Below, piece after piece: positions 52,801 through 64,000 of a stretch of DNA of 64,000 bases. The stretch is from assembly GCA_963575645.1 (NCBI GenBank), contig OY754476.1, forward strand, positions 5,146,001 to 5,210,000. Reading direction: 5' to 3'. The translations under genes were made by a program, and so were the position numbers. The notes below the pieces were generated by a model. It saw only the letters and a program-made list of their open reading frames with translations, was not told where the DNA came from and ran no database searches. Every line of letters begins with the position of its first letter. The first letter of the stretch is position 1. This DNA is from Xanthostigma xanthostigma (Eukaryota > Arthropoda > Insecta > Raphidioptera > Raphidiidae).

Positions 52801-54151
52801 TGCAAAAAAATGTCCATTTAAACAGTTATGTCTTTTTTAATACATAGTGAGTACAAAAAAGGAAATATTACGCAGATTAAAAAAAAGTCATTACGTAGGT
52901 ATCCACATTTCATATCTATTCTTTTTGAATAATTAAAAGTTTATTTTCAAAAATTTTGTCTAGGTGCAAATTAAATTTATTTTGACGTTTTTATAACTAT
53001 ATGAAAATGTCCACCGATCTCCTATACATAAAAAAAATGATAATTTTGTTGTCAACAGCTAGGCATAAAAGAACTTATTTTAAAAATCACATTATGATAG
53101 TTGTTACTATGTAGGTAAAATTGAACAATCATCCTTTTTATAATATAAATATTTTAGATTATGTTTACAAAAAGAATACTGGCAAATGTAGTGAGTTCTG
53201 TATGCTTGTATATGTGTTTAAGTGCCATCCATTTTAAACAAAATTTATACTCCATTTTGTCATAGAGCTTACACACATGCGTAGAAAAAAACAGTTATTA
53301 AAACCTTACATTTTAAGAATTATTTACTCCAGGAAGCTCAACATTATTATCTTTTCAAAAATAAAATTCAAGGGATTGAAATGCCTTTAAGAATTTGTAA
53401 ACAATACGTAGGTAAAAATATCATATCATATTAAATAAGATTCATCACGTTAAAAAATGCAAGTCACTCGTGATTATTATTTATAATAAGAAAAATGATG
53501 TTTTTACCTATTTTGTTTGAAAAAAAAAATGATTAAAGAGGCTGCACTGCCCGTAAATAATTAATGAAAAGCTTGTTTTAAAAATTAATCTTTTAAGACA
53601 CGATGTGTCTTAAGTTGCAATGTATTAAGTAACACTAATATTTCTGGACAGTGCTTAAAACATTTCCACAAATTAAACATTCCGTCATGAAATTCTTGTC
53701 CACATAACAAATATAACGTAATTTTACACAATATTTAAATTTTACAATTAAGTAAAAATAAAAATTTGCCATTCAATAGAATAACATTTATGGATTTTGA
53801 AATAGTTATATCAAAATATTCAAATTTAAACTAAGAGTAACCTTTTAAATCAAAACAAAAAACAATAGTAGCCATTATATAAAAAGACATGTTTTCTTTA
53901 AAAAGTATTTTTTTTACTTTAAGCTAACCGTGCACAAGCTACTTCAATCGTTGTTGATTGCAAGACAGCTCTACTCAATTTTTTTAGTAAACGAATATTA
54001 TAATCCTGCAACATGCTTTTGGGTATCTTTTGATTAAAAGAGCGCATTTATTTTGCGAGAACTCCATAAAGGCGAATTGACAGAAATTAATTCACACACA
54101 CTCAATAGCTATAAGTATTTGCGAGCTCGTGAAAAAAAAAACTCTATAGGG
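49897..54151. other. AT-rich intergenic stretch
   Basis: About 4.3 kb after the gene's end. Very AT-rich, with scattered short open frames that show no coding character. No inverted-repeat element or RNA gene recognised. Confidence 0.5.
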
Positions 54152-54164
54152 ACAACCAATGGTA

Positions 54165-54816
54165 GAAGAATAAAGGATGAATTCTGGTGGCATAGGATCG
54201 ATGAACTAAGCAAATACTGAAGGTTTTTTTATTGCAGACAATAAAATGCAATAAAAAAACCTTCAGTATTTGCTTAACTCTAATAATTTAGAGTGATGAT
54301 GATCCTGTTTAAATGTTGGAAGATTAAAGGATGAATCCTGGTGGCTTAGGATCAATGAATTAAGCAAATACTGAAGGTTTTTTTTATTGCAGACAATAAA
54401 ATGCAATAAAAAAACCTTCAGTATTTGCTTAACTCTAATAATTTAGAGTGATGATGATCCTGTTTAAATCTTGGAAGATTAAAGGATGAATCCTGGTGGC
54501 ATAGGATCAATGAATTAAGCAAATACTGAAGGTTTTTTTATTGCAGACAATAAAACGCAATAAAAAAACCTTCAGTATTTGCTTAACTCTAATAATTTAG
54601 AGTGATGAAGATCCTGTTTAAATGTTGGAAGATTAAAGGATGAATCCTGGTGGCATAGGATTTGCTTAGTTCATAGATCCTATGCCACCAGGATTCATCC
54701 TTTAATCTTTCAGTATTTGCCTAGTTCACCGATCCTGTGCCACCAGGATTCATCCTTTAATCTTCCAACATTTAAAAAGGATCATCATCACTCTAAATTG
54801 TTAGTTATTTTTCACA
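54165..54816. repeat. Tandem array of hairpin units flanked by 13-bp direct repeats
   Basis: Units of 154-155 bases start at 54172, 54326 and 54481, with a partial one at 54635. Each starts AAAGGATGAATCCTGGTGGC and contains a near-perfect hairpin: AGCAAATACTGAAGG plus T-run, a loop, then A-run plus CCTTCAGTATTTGCTT. The end (54660-54800) has inverted pieces of the unit (GCCACCAGGATTCATCCTTT twice). ACAACCAATGGTA stands at 54152-54164 and 54817-54829. Confidence 0.85.
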
Positions 54817-54829
54817 ACAACCAATGGTA

Positions 54830-56610
54830 CTTTTTCCTAATTTTAGCGAAAAATAAACTTATCGTTGAATTGCGATTAGAAGATGTTAAAAAGCTGATTT
54901 TAAATCTATTTTTTGTTTGCAATAATTTATGTAAAATGTTTTGTATATTACGTGATGCCGATGTACATTTTTTTTATCTCTTTAATAAAAAAAAACATAT
55001 GCGCCATTTATTATAAGAATAAGGTTAATGCTAGTTGTATTTTCTTGGTCAACTATAAACTAAAGTAATTTGCGCCCTGTTAGCTTAAGCCGCCTGAAAT
55101 TGTTTTTATTAGCATGCTTAAAGATAGTTGAATCTGCACATTTTGTGTTGCTTGAATTGGCTTACAAACGTAATGTTAAAAAAAATGTTAATTGCTGACA
55201 GTTGCAAACAGCACAAAAAATGTTAAATATATAAAATTAAATAAAATTGAAAGTTTGTGGAACAGTGTGATGGCTTAACATAAAAGTAGGAATGACAAAT
55301 TGACAGATTTTTGCTATTTAAAGTAAATAAAATATTTTCTGATTGATTTGTATTTATTTTTTTATAGTGATAAAAATTGTGGAATAATTATTATAAAGCA
55401 AGTCGATTTTCTATTATTTTCACAAAATGTGTGCGTGCAGAATTTTCACAATTTTGTAATCATTGATGATTTTAAATTAATTTATTTCCATATAGGTCCC
55501 TATTAACCAGCAAGCGCGAAGAAAATATTTATTAAGTAAGGCAGATGAAGGTTGTTCAGAGCTGATGATCCGTTTAAACATAATTATATTACTGTAATAC
55601 GCCAGTTTTATTAATACTTATTATTATTAAGGCAAAAACAGTATCTATCACCCAAATCACGAAATATTTATTCTGCAAATAATGTTAAAATATTTACATT
55701 ATTTATAATTATGAGACAACAGCTCACAACTATTCACGCAATTTCGTCAACCATTTGTATACGATTCCTTTATTAAAGCTATTCAATTAATTATTTTTAT
55801 TTGAAATATGTATTTTCATTGACATTTCACAGTAAACAGGGTTAAATAACAATAGTTTTCTGTATATTTTGTATAGCAGATACATATACTTAGATATAAA
55901 TAACTAGTGTTGAACTTTAATGGGTGCATTTTTTTATGTAGATACTTATATAAAAATGGTTGTCGCGATTGAATTCAATTTAATATGATACACAAATAAT
56001 AAATAATTATTTTGCGCCAGAGAGTAACTGAAAATGGTATAATAATATTATAATATTATATCAAATTCGAACTCTCTCACAATAGTCAAAGATAGAAGCA
56101 TCCTGTATGTTAAATGAAAAAAAAAACAACAGTTAGCATTTGTTCAACAACTCTGCCTATTTACTTGTAAAACTGTGTGCTACTGTTAATAAAACTAATT
56201 ATTAATCCAAATGTCTTTTATTTTAATATAAACTGACACATTTATTTGGTTTCAGGATCTGAGTATTTTAGGGCTTCATACGTACTAAAATGATAAAAAA
56301 AATACGAGACTTCATTGTACTAACTCCCAATAATCCCAGAACCAACCAATGTATCGGATTTGCTGACAGTTTGTCGGTGTTTGCATATAGTTATAGGAAA
56401 AACTATAGCGAATTGAATTTTTAAATCTGTCTGTCTGTTATCTTTCACTCCTGAACAGATTTCGATAAAATTTGGCAAAGAAATAGATTGCATTCTGAGG
56501 AAAGACATAGACTATCTTTTGTCTCAAAAAACAAACCTGAAGGGGGTAAAATAGGGGATGAAAATTTATATGGGGAACCTGTCAATGCATAAACAGTGGT
56601 ACTTGCAATA
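54830..56610. other. AT-rich intergenic stretch with an old dispersed repeat
   Basis: Mostly AT-rich without recognised content. Bases about 56385-56585 (TCTGTCTGTCTGTTATCTTT ... GAACAGATTTCGATAAAATT) resemble a common insect dispersed repeat of LINE or Helitron origin, which I cannot place further. Confidence 0.4.
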
Positions 56611-57690
56611 AGGTACGTCCAAGATGCAAGCTGGTAGTCAAGTAGTCAGACGCTGTTTTTCTGAGTCAAACAGTCAGCGTGCATAACATCCTTTGTTGCT
56701 AAACCGGACTGGCCATAATGCCCCAGCGCGCAGATTTACGGCGCACCGGCTCTCTGACTTAAGGCCACTGCACACTAGGCTAGAAACGCTGCTAGATTCC
56801 TTGCTAGATTTGCCTACTAGTTTTCTAGCGCTGGTTTTCTTGATTGCTCGCTTCACACGAGACTATTTTTCAAGTTTGTTTTGTGGATAGATCTGGTGCG
56901 CGCGCAGTGACAGAATATAAACACCGAGCAAAACGTGTCTGTTGTCTGGCAGAATGACGCCATGTGGGCGTTCGTTCAAGTGCCCACGTGACCATACTGC
57001 TTTCTGATTGATTCTTGCTCATACCTAGCCGCAAATCTAGCAGGGAAAATAGCCCCTGTTCTAATTTTAAAACCTATCTTCTGAGATAGCAAGGCAGCCC
57101 GCAGTGACGTCATTTATTGCTTTGTACCCAGCCTACCGGCTAGCAGAACTCCTAGCTGCGTTTCTAGCAGCATTTCTAGCCTCGTGCGCAGCGGCCGTTA
57201 GATATTTAGCGGTATGAATGGTACATTCTGGTTTCAGACAACCTGCTGCTGACAGTTGATTATGGTGCTATAAAATATAGATATCGAGGATTTTATTTCA
57301 AAAGTTGCACTTAATCCTCCCATATGGGATAAGTGAATTAAAGAGCATTGTAATAGGAACATCATCGATACCTGTTGCAGAAAGAAAAAATCGGTTTTCG
57401 TCGGCAAGTAATTGCGGAAAAAGGTGTTTGTACTCCCCGTAAATCGACCTTAATTTATTAATTGGGTGCACTTCTAACTGCAGGTTTTAATTTAGTTGTA
57501 ACATTGTTACCAATCAGCAATAAAGCTGCAACCTGTTCTGTTCGCTCCATAATTATTTAATATGAATGCTCTGTCTGCGCTGATAACCAGCTTTCATATA
57601 GACCACACCTAACGCCGCTCGAAGTCAGACAGTCAGGCGCCGAAAATCTGAATCTGACTACCAGCTTGCATCTTGGACGTACGGTACCTA
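56611..57690. mobile_element. Inverted-repeat element containing a nested element
   Basis: AGGTACGTCCAAGATGCAAG then CTGGTAGTCA at the left returns inverted at 57655-57688 (TGACTACCAGCTTGCATCTT then GGACGTACGGTACCT). Weaker similarity extends inward to about 75 bases. The element at 56761-57199 lies inside it. No coding capacity recognised. Confidence 0.6.
56761..57199. mobile_element. Inverted-repeat element, TGCACAC-GCTAGAAACGC family, copy 2
   Basis: Starts AAGGCCACTGCACACTAGGC then TAGAAACGC; ends TTTCTAGCCTCGTGCGCAGC then GGCCGTT. Homologous to 39056-39475 with small indels. Nested within 56611-57690. Confidence 0.75.
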
Positions 57691-57900
57691 TTATATACGG
57701 TGGAGCTACTGTTGTTGCAAAGAGCGGAGCGCGGTCCGGTGAGACAAGACTGTAATACAATGAAGCCACTACTGTTGCCATTGCCGAGTGGGACGTAGTC
57801 ACGTGAGACAAGACTGTAGTAGTAATACGGTAGAGCCCACTGGCCACTGCTGTCGCTGCTGTATTTCATTTCAATCGCGTGCGGATCCGCGGTTAGCAGC
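57691..57900. repeat. GC-rich short repeats
   Basis: Two related segments with GTGAGACAAGACTGTA (about 57738 and 57802) and flanking CAATGAAGCCACTACTGTTG / ACGGTAGAGCCCACTGGCCA. It is a small, diverged tandem duplication, more GC-rich than its surroundings. Antisense open frames here have no known match. Confidence 0.5.
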
Positions 57901-58324
57901 TAGTAGTTTATAAATAATTAAGTGGAAGACTTGAGGTCTCTCTGGCTGAACCGATTTAAGCGAAACTTGACACATATCTTAAGGGCAAGAATATAGAGCG
58001 CCGGCTATATTTCTTTTTTATATATATTAGCTACCGGTGTTGGTTTTTTAATATTTTTTACGAATAAATAATATAGTAAATATAAAAACAAGAATTTGTT
58101 AATTTTGAATTTTTTTATTTGTAGTTCTACTCTATTATAGATGTGAAACAAGGTAACTAAAAAAATCACACTTAGTAAAGGAAATTTCATGAAATTTCGA
58201 AATCTAGCTCACAGTACTGACAAACTTACCTTCTGGTTTTTCAGAGATTCTGTTAGATGGCAATACGAATCCGCTTAACGTGTGTAAAATTCATAAAATT
58301 ACTGTTAGATGTAACTTTCGGTTT

Positions 58325-58475
58325 TATAGATACACTAGCGGTCCGCCCCGGATTCACCCGGGTGCAAAAGAACAAATGGGAGTACGCTCAGTTGAATGTT
58401 GTGTCCAAATTTCATGATGATCGGAGTTACCGTTCAAAAGTTTTTGTCGGACGGACAAATTTTGATTTTTGATAT
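58325..58475 (+). repeat. Dispersed repeat fragment, ACCCGGGTGCAAAAG family, copy 1
   Basis: ACTAGCGGTCCGCCCCGGAT then TCACCCGGGTGCAAAAGAAC, later GTGTCCAAATTTCATGATGA and CGTTCAAAAGTTTTTGTCGG. The same order occurs at 60210-60325. The class (LINE end or Helitron) is not certain. Confidence 0.6.
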
Positions 58476-60206
58476 GGTCTTCCCGTAATCTTTACCAACT
58501 TTTTTATATGCTTGATTTTTTCTGTAAACAAAATGTAAGAAAGTCATGGATTTAAAAAAAAAATGGTTAACGTAAGAGAGATCCCTCTATATAGCAAATA
58601 CGCCAACAAGGGCTATATTTCATCTAAAATGATTGGTTCAAAGTTTATTTATTCAAATGTTTGTAAAGTGAATTATTTTGTATTTCGTTTTGAGAGCACA
58701 AAACAAATTAAATTATGACAGGGGTTGTTGAGCAAAACTTTTTATTATTCACAGCGTGTTACGTTGTAAGGGGGTGGTAGTGTTGCGACTCATGACGTCA
58801 AAGCTGTAACTTTGTAAACCTATGTAGGTACATTTGTTTCATTTCAAGGTTAATTATTCCTGTTTTTTACCCAACTGTGTTTCTAAGCCAAAAGGAAGGA
58901 AACAAGCCGGAAATAGTTATAATAAATTTTGACTTCTTATATTTGTCTGTTCCGATACTAACTCACACAGACTTCGATTACATAAGAAATCTCTCTTTGT
59001 CTATAAGATGATTATTATTAGTAAATCTCATGATCCGTTTCATACAGTAACGTTAAAACGCTCTTAATTAAAACGTGATGATGCTATCGCTAAGTGGCCT
59101 CGTATATACACATTGAAAGTGGCCAAGGAATATTTTGCACAAAAGGGCAACATCATATGAAATACTAGTCGTTGCCCGCGACTTCACACTCATTAACAGA
59201 GATTTTACTTCAATTATTATGTTTTATGTCAATAATGTTAGTATTTTAGTTAGGATAAATTTTGTCTTTTATGCTTCGATTCAACTCATAGTTGCTGTCT
59301 GGATGTCGGATTTCAAATTGTTAATCAAAATTTGGCAAACTCAAAATGGTGGCTTCACGAAGACGGGAAAATTTTGCCATTTATATTCTGAATCAACTCT
59401 AGGTCGATATCTAAGGGCTTGTGGGGTTTGAAATATGATTTATAATTTTTGGATTCAGAAGTGATATTACTAAAAAAATTTAAAGACTAAAAAAACAATA
59501 AAATATTAGTAAAAAGACTTTTTAAAAATAAACTTGAAGTGTACTAAAAGAGAAGAGAATATTTTTTAATAATTACAGTTCATAATTATAAAAAACAAAA
59601 ACTCTATGATGTGACGCTTTTATAGTTTTGAACTTAAATTATTAAAAAAATATTTTTTTTCCTTTTTAGTATATTTAAAAAAAAACAGATAATTATAATA
59701 ATTATTGTGGATTCCGTCATTAAGAGATTAAGCACGTTAAGTTTAAAAGCAAAATTATATTATGTCTTGCCATAAATTTTAAATGAAAATTCCTGTTGCC
59801 CAGTTGCAGTGGAATATGATGCGTGTGTATAATTGGTGGCAGTGTTGTGTGTCACTTACACATAGATACAAGACACACGTATGTACGTTGGGTACACAGC
59901 TGAGCTAAACTATATGACCGCGGGAGGCGGTGAAACGTGAAGGGAAGCACACCGCCCGTGGCGTGGAAATCGTAGTAAGAATATCTAGTAGTAACGTACC
60001 GGAGTACGTACGACCGCTCTTCTGGAGTTTTCACAAAGGGGGGTGGAGGGTATGGAGGCAAAACGTCGAGTTTATTTTTCCAGTAACGGACTATTGCATT
60101 TAGGCGGCCTAACGACGACAGGCTTATCTCACAGGATAAATCAGACAATCTCAAATTATTAATCTGCAGATAACAAGCGTGGCTACAACTGAGAAATATA
60201 TATTAT

Positions 60207-60907
60207 ACTAGCGGTTCCGCCCGGTTTCACCCGGGTGCAAAAGAACGAATGGGGAAGGAGATGAATGATGTGTCCAAACTTCATAATGATTGGCGTTACC
60301 GTTCAAAAGTTTTTGTCGTTAAAAAGCAGTATTTATACTTTTTTAAGTTATAAATTTCTTTTAATATAATAAATATTTAATTGAAAACACTGTAGGAAAA
60401 TGATTTTTATATATAGGTGCCTATAGTTGTAACAGTTTTCAAATGAGCTATTAATTAGATTTATTTAATTTTAATTAGTCGTAATAAAATTTAAAAAAAT
60501 TTAAATGTAAACCTTAGAAGAAAGCAGTTAAGAAAATTAAAAAAAAAATAAAAATATATTCGCCGACGTGGGGCTTGAGCCCTAAACCCTGGCATTAAGA
60601 GTCGTACACTCTACCGACTGAGCTATCCGGGCTTGTACCTATACGCGCTAATATTGCAGTATTTAGTTAAGGCATTTCACCTAATAATATTTGTCGGACG
60701 GACTAATTTTGAGACACATCTTGCAACATTTTTCAATTATGTTCCGCTCTAATTAGTTGTTGCGTAATATTATATAGCCTATAGTCTTCCTCGATAAATA
60801 GGCTATCCAACAAAAAAAAATTTCAATTCGAACCAGTAGTTTCTGAGATTAGCGCGTTCAAACAAACAAACAAACAAACTCTTCAGCTTTATATATTAGT
60901 ATAGATG
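60207..60907 (+). mobile_element. Dispersed repeat, ACCCGGGTGCAAAAG family, copy 2 with tRNA-like segment
   Basis: Starts ACTAGCGGTTCCGCCCGGTT and ends AAACAAACTCTTCAGCTTTA then TATATTAGTATAGAT, a tail I recognise as common in insect dispersed repeats. The middle contains the tRNA-Lys-like segment. It shares its first 120 bases with 58325-58475. Target duplication not found. Confidence 0.5.
60561..60632 (-). pseudogene. tRNA-Lys(CTT)-like pseudogene
   Basis: The minus strand starts GCCCGGATAGCTCAGTCGGT then AGAGTGTACGACTCTTAATG, which is very like an animal tRNA-Lys with anticodon CTT. The D arm and anticodon loop (ACTCTTAAT) are intact. The T loop has CTCAA in place of TTCGA, and the acceptor stem is one base short with mismatches. 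It is therefore probably not functional and part of the surrounding repeat. Confidence 0.65.
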
Positions 60908-61362
60908 TATATCTTCAAGATGACATCGTATTGTAACAAAACTATTTTTGTTCGTGGTGGAAAGTGTTTATTTACAAAACAAACGTTAAACAAAAACAAT
61001 CAAACCAAAGTACTTCTCTAACGTAACAACAAATTCTTGCTAATTCATTGTTGTTGTCTTCGAGAACATTCACCAGAAAGCATGGTCGTCCCAACGGGGA
61101 GGATGTGTAACAGTATAATCCATACGTGAAACTAATCAGAAAAAAGACTTATGGTTACATAATATCCTTAGACTTATCGGGCTTGAAACGTATGTACTAT
61201 GTAAATCAAAGTTGGGTATAGTTTCAGGATCTATGTCCTCTGTCCTTTTTTCCTTAGAACACATTTTAACGTGTCTAGATACTGATCATTTCATTACGAG
61301 ATCTACCGCCGGCGCCATTCGTCAAGTTCATCAACGGCCACATTTTAAGCATTGACATGACG

Positions 61363-61382
61363 GATAGATAGATAGATAGATA
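61363..61382. repeat. (GATA)n microsatellite
   Basis: Five GATA units after GACATGACG, followed by ACATTATTTACATTTTACCA. Confidence 0.8.
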
Positions 61383-63244
61383 CATTATTTACATTTTACC
61401 AAAATTGGTATATAAAAAGTCAAGTAAAACATGGAATAAAAATTATTTGACAAAACTTTACTTTTAAAATTATAGTATGCATTTTGTATTAATTTTTTTT
61501 AAAAACTATTCTTAAAATTTTGATATGGATAGACTCGGCGTGTTACACCTTTTATAATTGAAAATACTCACTACGAGATTCTGAAACGAAACAAAATTTA
61601 CTTATTCTGAATCCGACACTGGTTGCAGGAGACTCCAGGCGTTTTAGGTGTTTTTAGGAGTGAGTGGAGCGCATGCGCTTGTAGTAGGCATCTGTGTACT
61701 CTGTATAATATGTATTAGTATTACAAACTGGTAGAAATTGCTAGTCGTCAAGGCCATTTTGTTTGTAGGGATGTAAAATGGAGATGAAAGGGGGAGATGT
61801 TTTAGTCCTGAGCTGTCGCAGTCCCAGGAAAATGTATAAAGGATATATGTAAGTATCTACAGGATATGCGGGTTAGGTGGGGAGAGGTCAGTAGAGTAGT
61901 ATATAAATATGTAGTCGTATATATACGTTTTATATAACTCTCTAGTTCATTTAATCGAATCGTTTGAAACGATACGGCTTATCAATTTAATCTTTAGGTT
62001 CTCATTTGTTATATTTTGCGTTGACAGCGAGCGGTTCGTTTACTTAAATTTACGCTGATTATTAAATGGCATCTCTTCGAATTATTGCGACGCGAAAGCC
62101 GTTGCTTTATTCATCGAATGTCGATTCGAATCAACCGATCTATATGTAATGAGCAACGGAGCTTTAATGTGTCGACAGATAAAGAGGCATGGGAATAGGA
62201 TAAGGATAAAAGTATCAACATAGATATAGCAAAGAGAGAGATGATACTAATAGAGAAAGAGTGTGATGGAGTCATGTGCTCGTTGAAATATAGCAGAACA
62301 TAAAAACTATTGACAGTGTCGACAGGATACGAGCAGAGCTGTCAATTGGTGAAAATATATTAACACCAAATGAACTAGCGCTAGCTAGATACCTGCCTAG
62401 ACAATTAACGCCGTCAGCAAAGTTCTAGATGGCCAGAATATCCTTCTCTCGGAAAAAGGTTAACTCCCGCGAAACTTCTCCGGGCTATTAGATTATTTTC
62501 AAAGAATTCATAGAATTTACTTGTTTCTTTCACTATATCACCGTGAGATGATTATCTCACCAAAAACATAAATGTGAAACAGTAGCCAAGTTCGCTATGG
62601 AAAAGAATTGACATCTAAAAGGCTGTCAAGCTTTCTCTTTGCAAGTTTTTTTATGGTTTATGTTATAAGCAACTGACTCTAGTGTGGAAAGTTGCCAAGA
62701 GAAAGTTTGGCATCCTCTTAGATTTCAATTCTATTTTGTACTGAACTTGATTCCTTCTTTCACATTTATTTTCTGGGTGGAATATCATTTTTTTTTGTTA
62801 AGTTACATTCTACTAAATATTATAGTTCTATATTTTAATATGCGTATCTGGTTTCGTACTTCATGCAATCTGGTCTTCAATTTCGGCTGTTCTCGATACA
62901 CGATTGGCTGTTTTCTTTTTGTTTGTTTTAATGACGTAACTTCTATCAAATTGCAAGGCAACCGGAAGTGATTTTGTTTTACAATGACTAAGTGATTCAG
63001 TCAATTAGTCAGGCAGTGGGTGTAAAGAGTAACGATATTCGGATAATGATATCCTGAGAATTATTTGAGATTTTTTTTATAAAATTTGGGAATCTGGGTA
63101 ATTGAAGAGGCCCTTAATAGGTACGCAAAATTACACATGTGCATGTCAAATAGATTTTGAGTTATTGCGGGATCAATAAAAGCGCGTAATGGTCCGTGCA
63201 ATATACATAGCCTCTTGGCTGTGTTTAATTTGTTGTTTATTAAT
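61383..63244. other. Intergenic stretch of mixed composition
   Basis: About 1.9 kb without obvious transposon ends. Bases 61600-62420 are less AT-rich and contain a 26-codon ATG frame at 62066-62146 (MASLRIIATRKPLL...), too short to call. I see no splice-consistent exon series. Confidence 0.4.
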
Positions 63245-63629
63245 CAGGGCCGGATTTAGGGGTGGGCAACCGGGGCTGCAGCCCCGGGGCCTCCACAAAA
63301 GAGGAGCCCCCACAATAGACTTAAAAAAAAAAATAATCAAATTTAGACTAGTAAACACTAGTAAACAACTTTTCCTTTGATATTTTTCGGCGAAAAAAGC
63401 TCGGAAAGTTGCGTTCGTTAACGCTAAAATTTAATTTCAGACAATTCTTGTTTTCGATTTGATTTATATGTTTGTTAAATAAAAGAATCTATACTTGGTT
63501 TCACAATAAATTATTTATTGGAAAACTAGAGTGGAAAAAAATGTCCATTTTTTTGGAAAATAATTTGGGGCCAGGGGGCCTCCAGTCCTTTGTTGCCCAG
63601 AGGCCTCCAGACCTCTAAATCCGACATTG
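63245..63629. mobile_element. hAT-type element, CAGGGCCGGATTTAG ends
   Basis: Ends CAGGGCCGGATTTAGGGGTG and CTCTAAATCCGACATTG, flanked by a perfect 8-base duplication TTATTAAT. Sub-terminal GCCCCGGGGCCTCC / GGGGGCCTCCAGTC repeats. The two overlapping open frames come from it. No transposase recognised. Confidence 0.85.
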
Positions 63630-63779
63630 TTATTAATGTTTCCTTGCTAGGAAAAATCTCCTCATTCCCAGGATAAGTAAGTTTAGAATAACTATTCTGC
63701 CTTTGTAAAATATAGGTGTTTTGCTGAAATGGTAAGGTAGATAAGTTGGGTGACTGCAACATAAACGCAGACAATTAAT

Positions 63780-64000
63780 AGTTTTATATAATAATTAGAT
63801 CGGTCAGCAAGAGTACGTCGGCGGTCCTGTCAATTATACCGGTGGGTACATGATATTATATACCCGCAGGTACGTTGGTAAGAGAGGAGTACAGACGCTC
63901 CCCGTACGAGATAAGGAAAACAAACGGGTCAGAAAGAGATAGAAAAGGGAGAAGTACGGCGGGGGAGGGGAAGGGTAAACGTAAAATGTACGCGTGCGAG
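63780..64000. other. GC- and purine-rich window edge
   Basis: Unlike the rest of the intergenic region, this stretch is CpG-containing and purine-rich (AGGAGTACAGACGCTCCCCG, GGCGGGGGAGGGGAAGGG). It could be a promoter or 5' UTR of the next gene, or a repeat. There is no coding frame to decide. Confidence 0.3.

Noticed and set aside
57557-57869. Two overlapping minus-strand frames.
   Set aside because: They overlap each other in a GC-rich short-repeat zone and lie partly in an inverted-repeat end; no protein family is recognisable.
62066-62146. A 26-codon ATG frame in GC-richer sequence.
   Set aside because: Too short, with no splice partner or known motif.
1-64000. CRISPR arrays, operons or prokaryotic systems.
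   Set aside because: The sequence has spliced exons, animal transposons and microsatellites; no array of regularly spaced direct repeats with unique spacers was seen.

Overview
The window is animal nuclear DNA. It is AT-rich, with long introns, canonical GT/AG splice sites and a dense load of transposable elements, most of them non-autonomous DNA elements. The repeat mix (hAT-type MITEs, pogo-like MITEs, a Penelope-like element and a truncated non-LTR retrotransposon) suits an arthropod, most likely an insect. The species cannot be read from the sequence.

One protein-coding gene dominates the window. On the + strand, fourteen exons between 2,492 and 49,855 chain together in perfect reading phase and encode the last 951 residues of a protein that I identify as an MDM1 (centriolar, microtubule-binding) homologue. 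The support is a set of T-E-Y-x-x-x-F repeats, a W-Y-K-x-x-x-E-L-R-K-K-A-x-x-Y-R block followed by a G-W-G-T-E-L block, and a C-terminal S-L-R-x-x-x-D-P-x-F / R-F-D-R-F-W-x-K end, which match vertebrate MDM1 in kind and order. The 5' exon or exons with the start codon lie upstream of the window. Only short pieces of most exons appear as open frames, so the gene is easily missed. The seven introns from exon 7 to exon 14 are all phase 1, so exons 8 to 13 are all symmetric and each could be skipped without a frameshift.

The introns (about 0.14 to 11.8 kb) are filled with mobile elements. Several can be delimited exactly by terminal inverted repeats and target-site duplications. hAT-type elements lie at 1,293-1,714, 22,015-22,552, 23,001-23,826 (with a TA-flanked MITE nested inside), 26,053-26,705 (with a hAT dimerisation-domain remnant), 27,232-27,821, 29,371-29,696 and 45,604-45,929. 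There are fold-back elements at 13.9-14.3, 15.2-16.1 and 16.8-17.2 kb, pogo-like MITEs at 10.8 and 16.2 kb, a truncated LINE at 28.5-29.4 kb, and two Penelope-like insertions at 2,059-2,306 and 46,808-48,047. Both Penelope-like insertions carry hammerhead-ribozyme-like cores and have perfect 13- and 12-bp target duplications.

Downstream of the gene's polyadenylation signal (about 49.9-64 kb) I see no convincing gene. That stretch is AT-rich sequence, a tandem array of hairpins at 54.2-54.8 kb, nested inverted-repeat elements at 56.6-57.7 kb, a repeat family around 58.3 and 60.2-60.9 kb that includes a decayed tRNA-Lys-like segment, and a hAT element at 63,245-63,629. The GC- and purine-rich last 200 bases could be the edge of another gene, which is only a guess.

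I found no clear new biological system. The closest candidates are the hammerhead-bearing Penelope-like mini-element with a long TSD, and the hairpin tandem array flanked by a 13-bp direct repeat.
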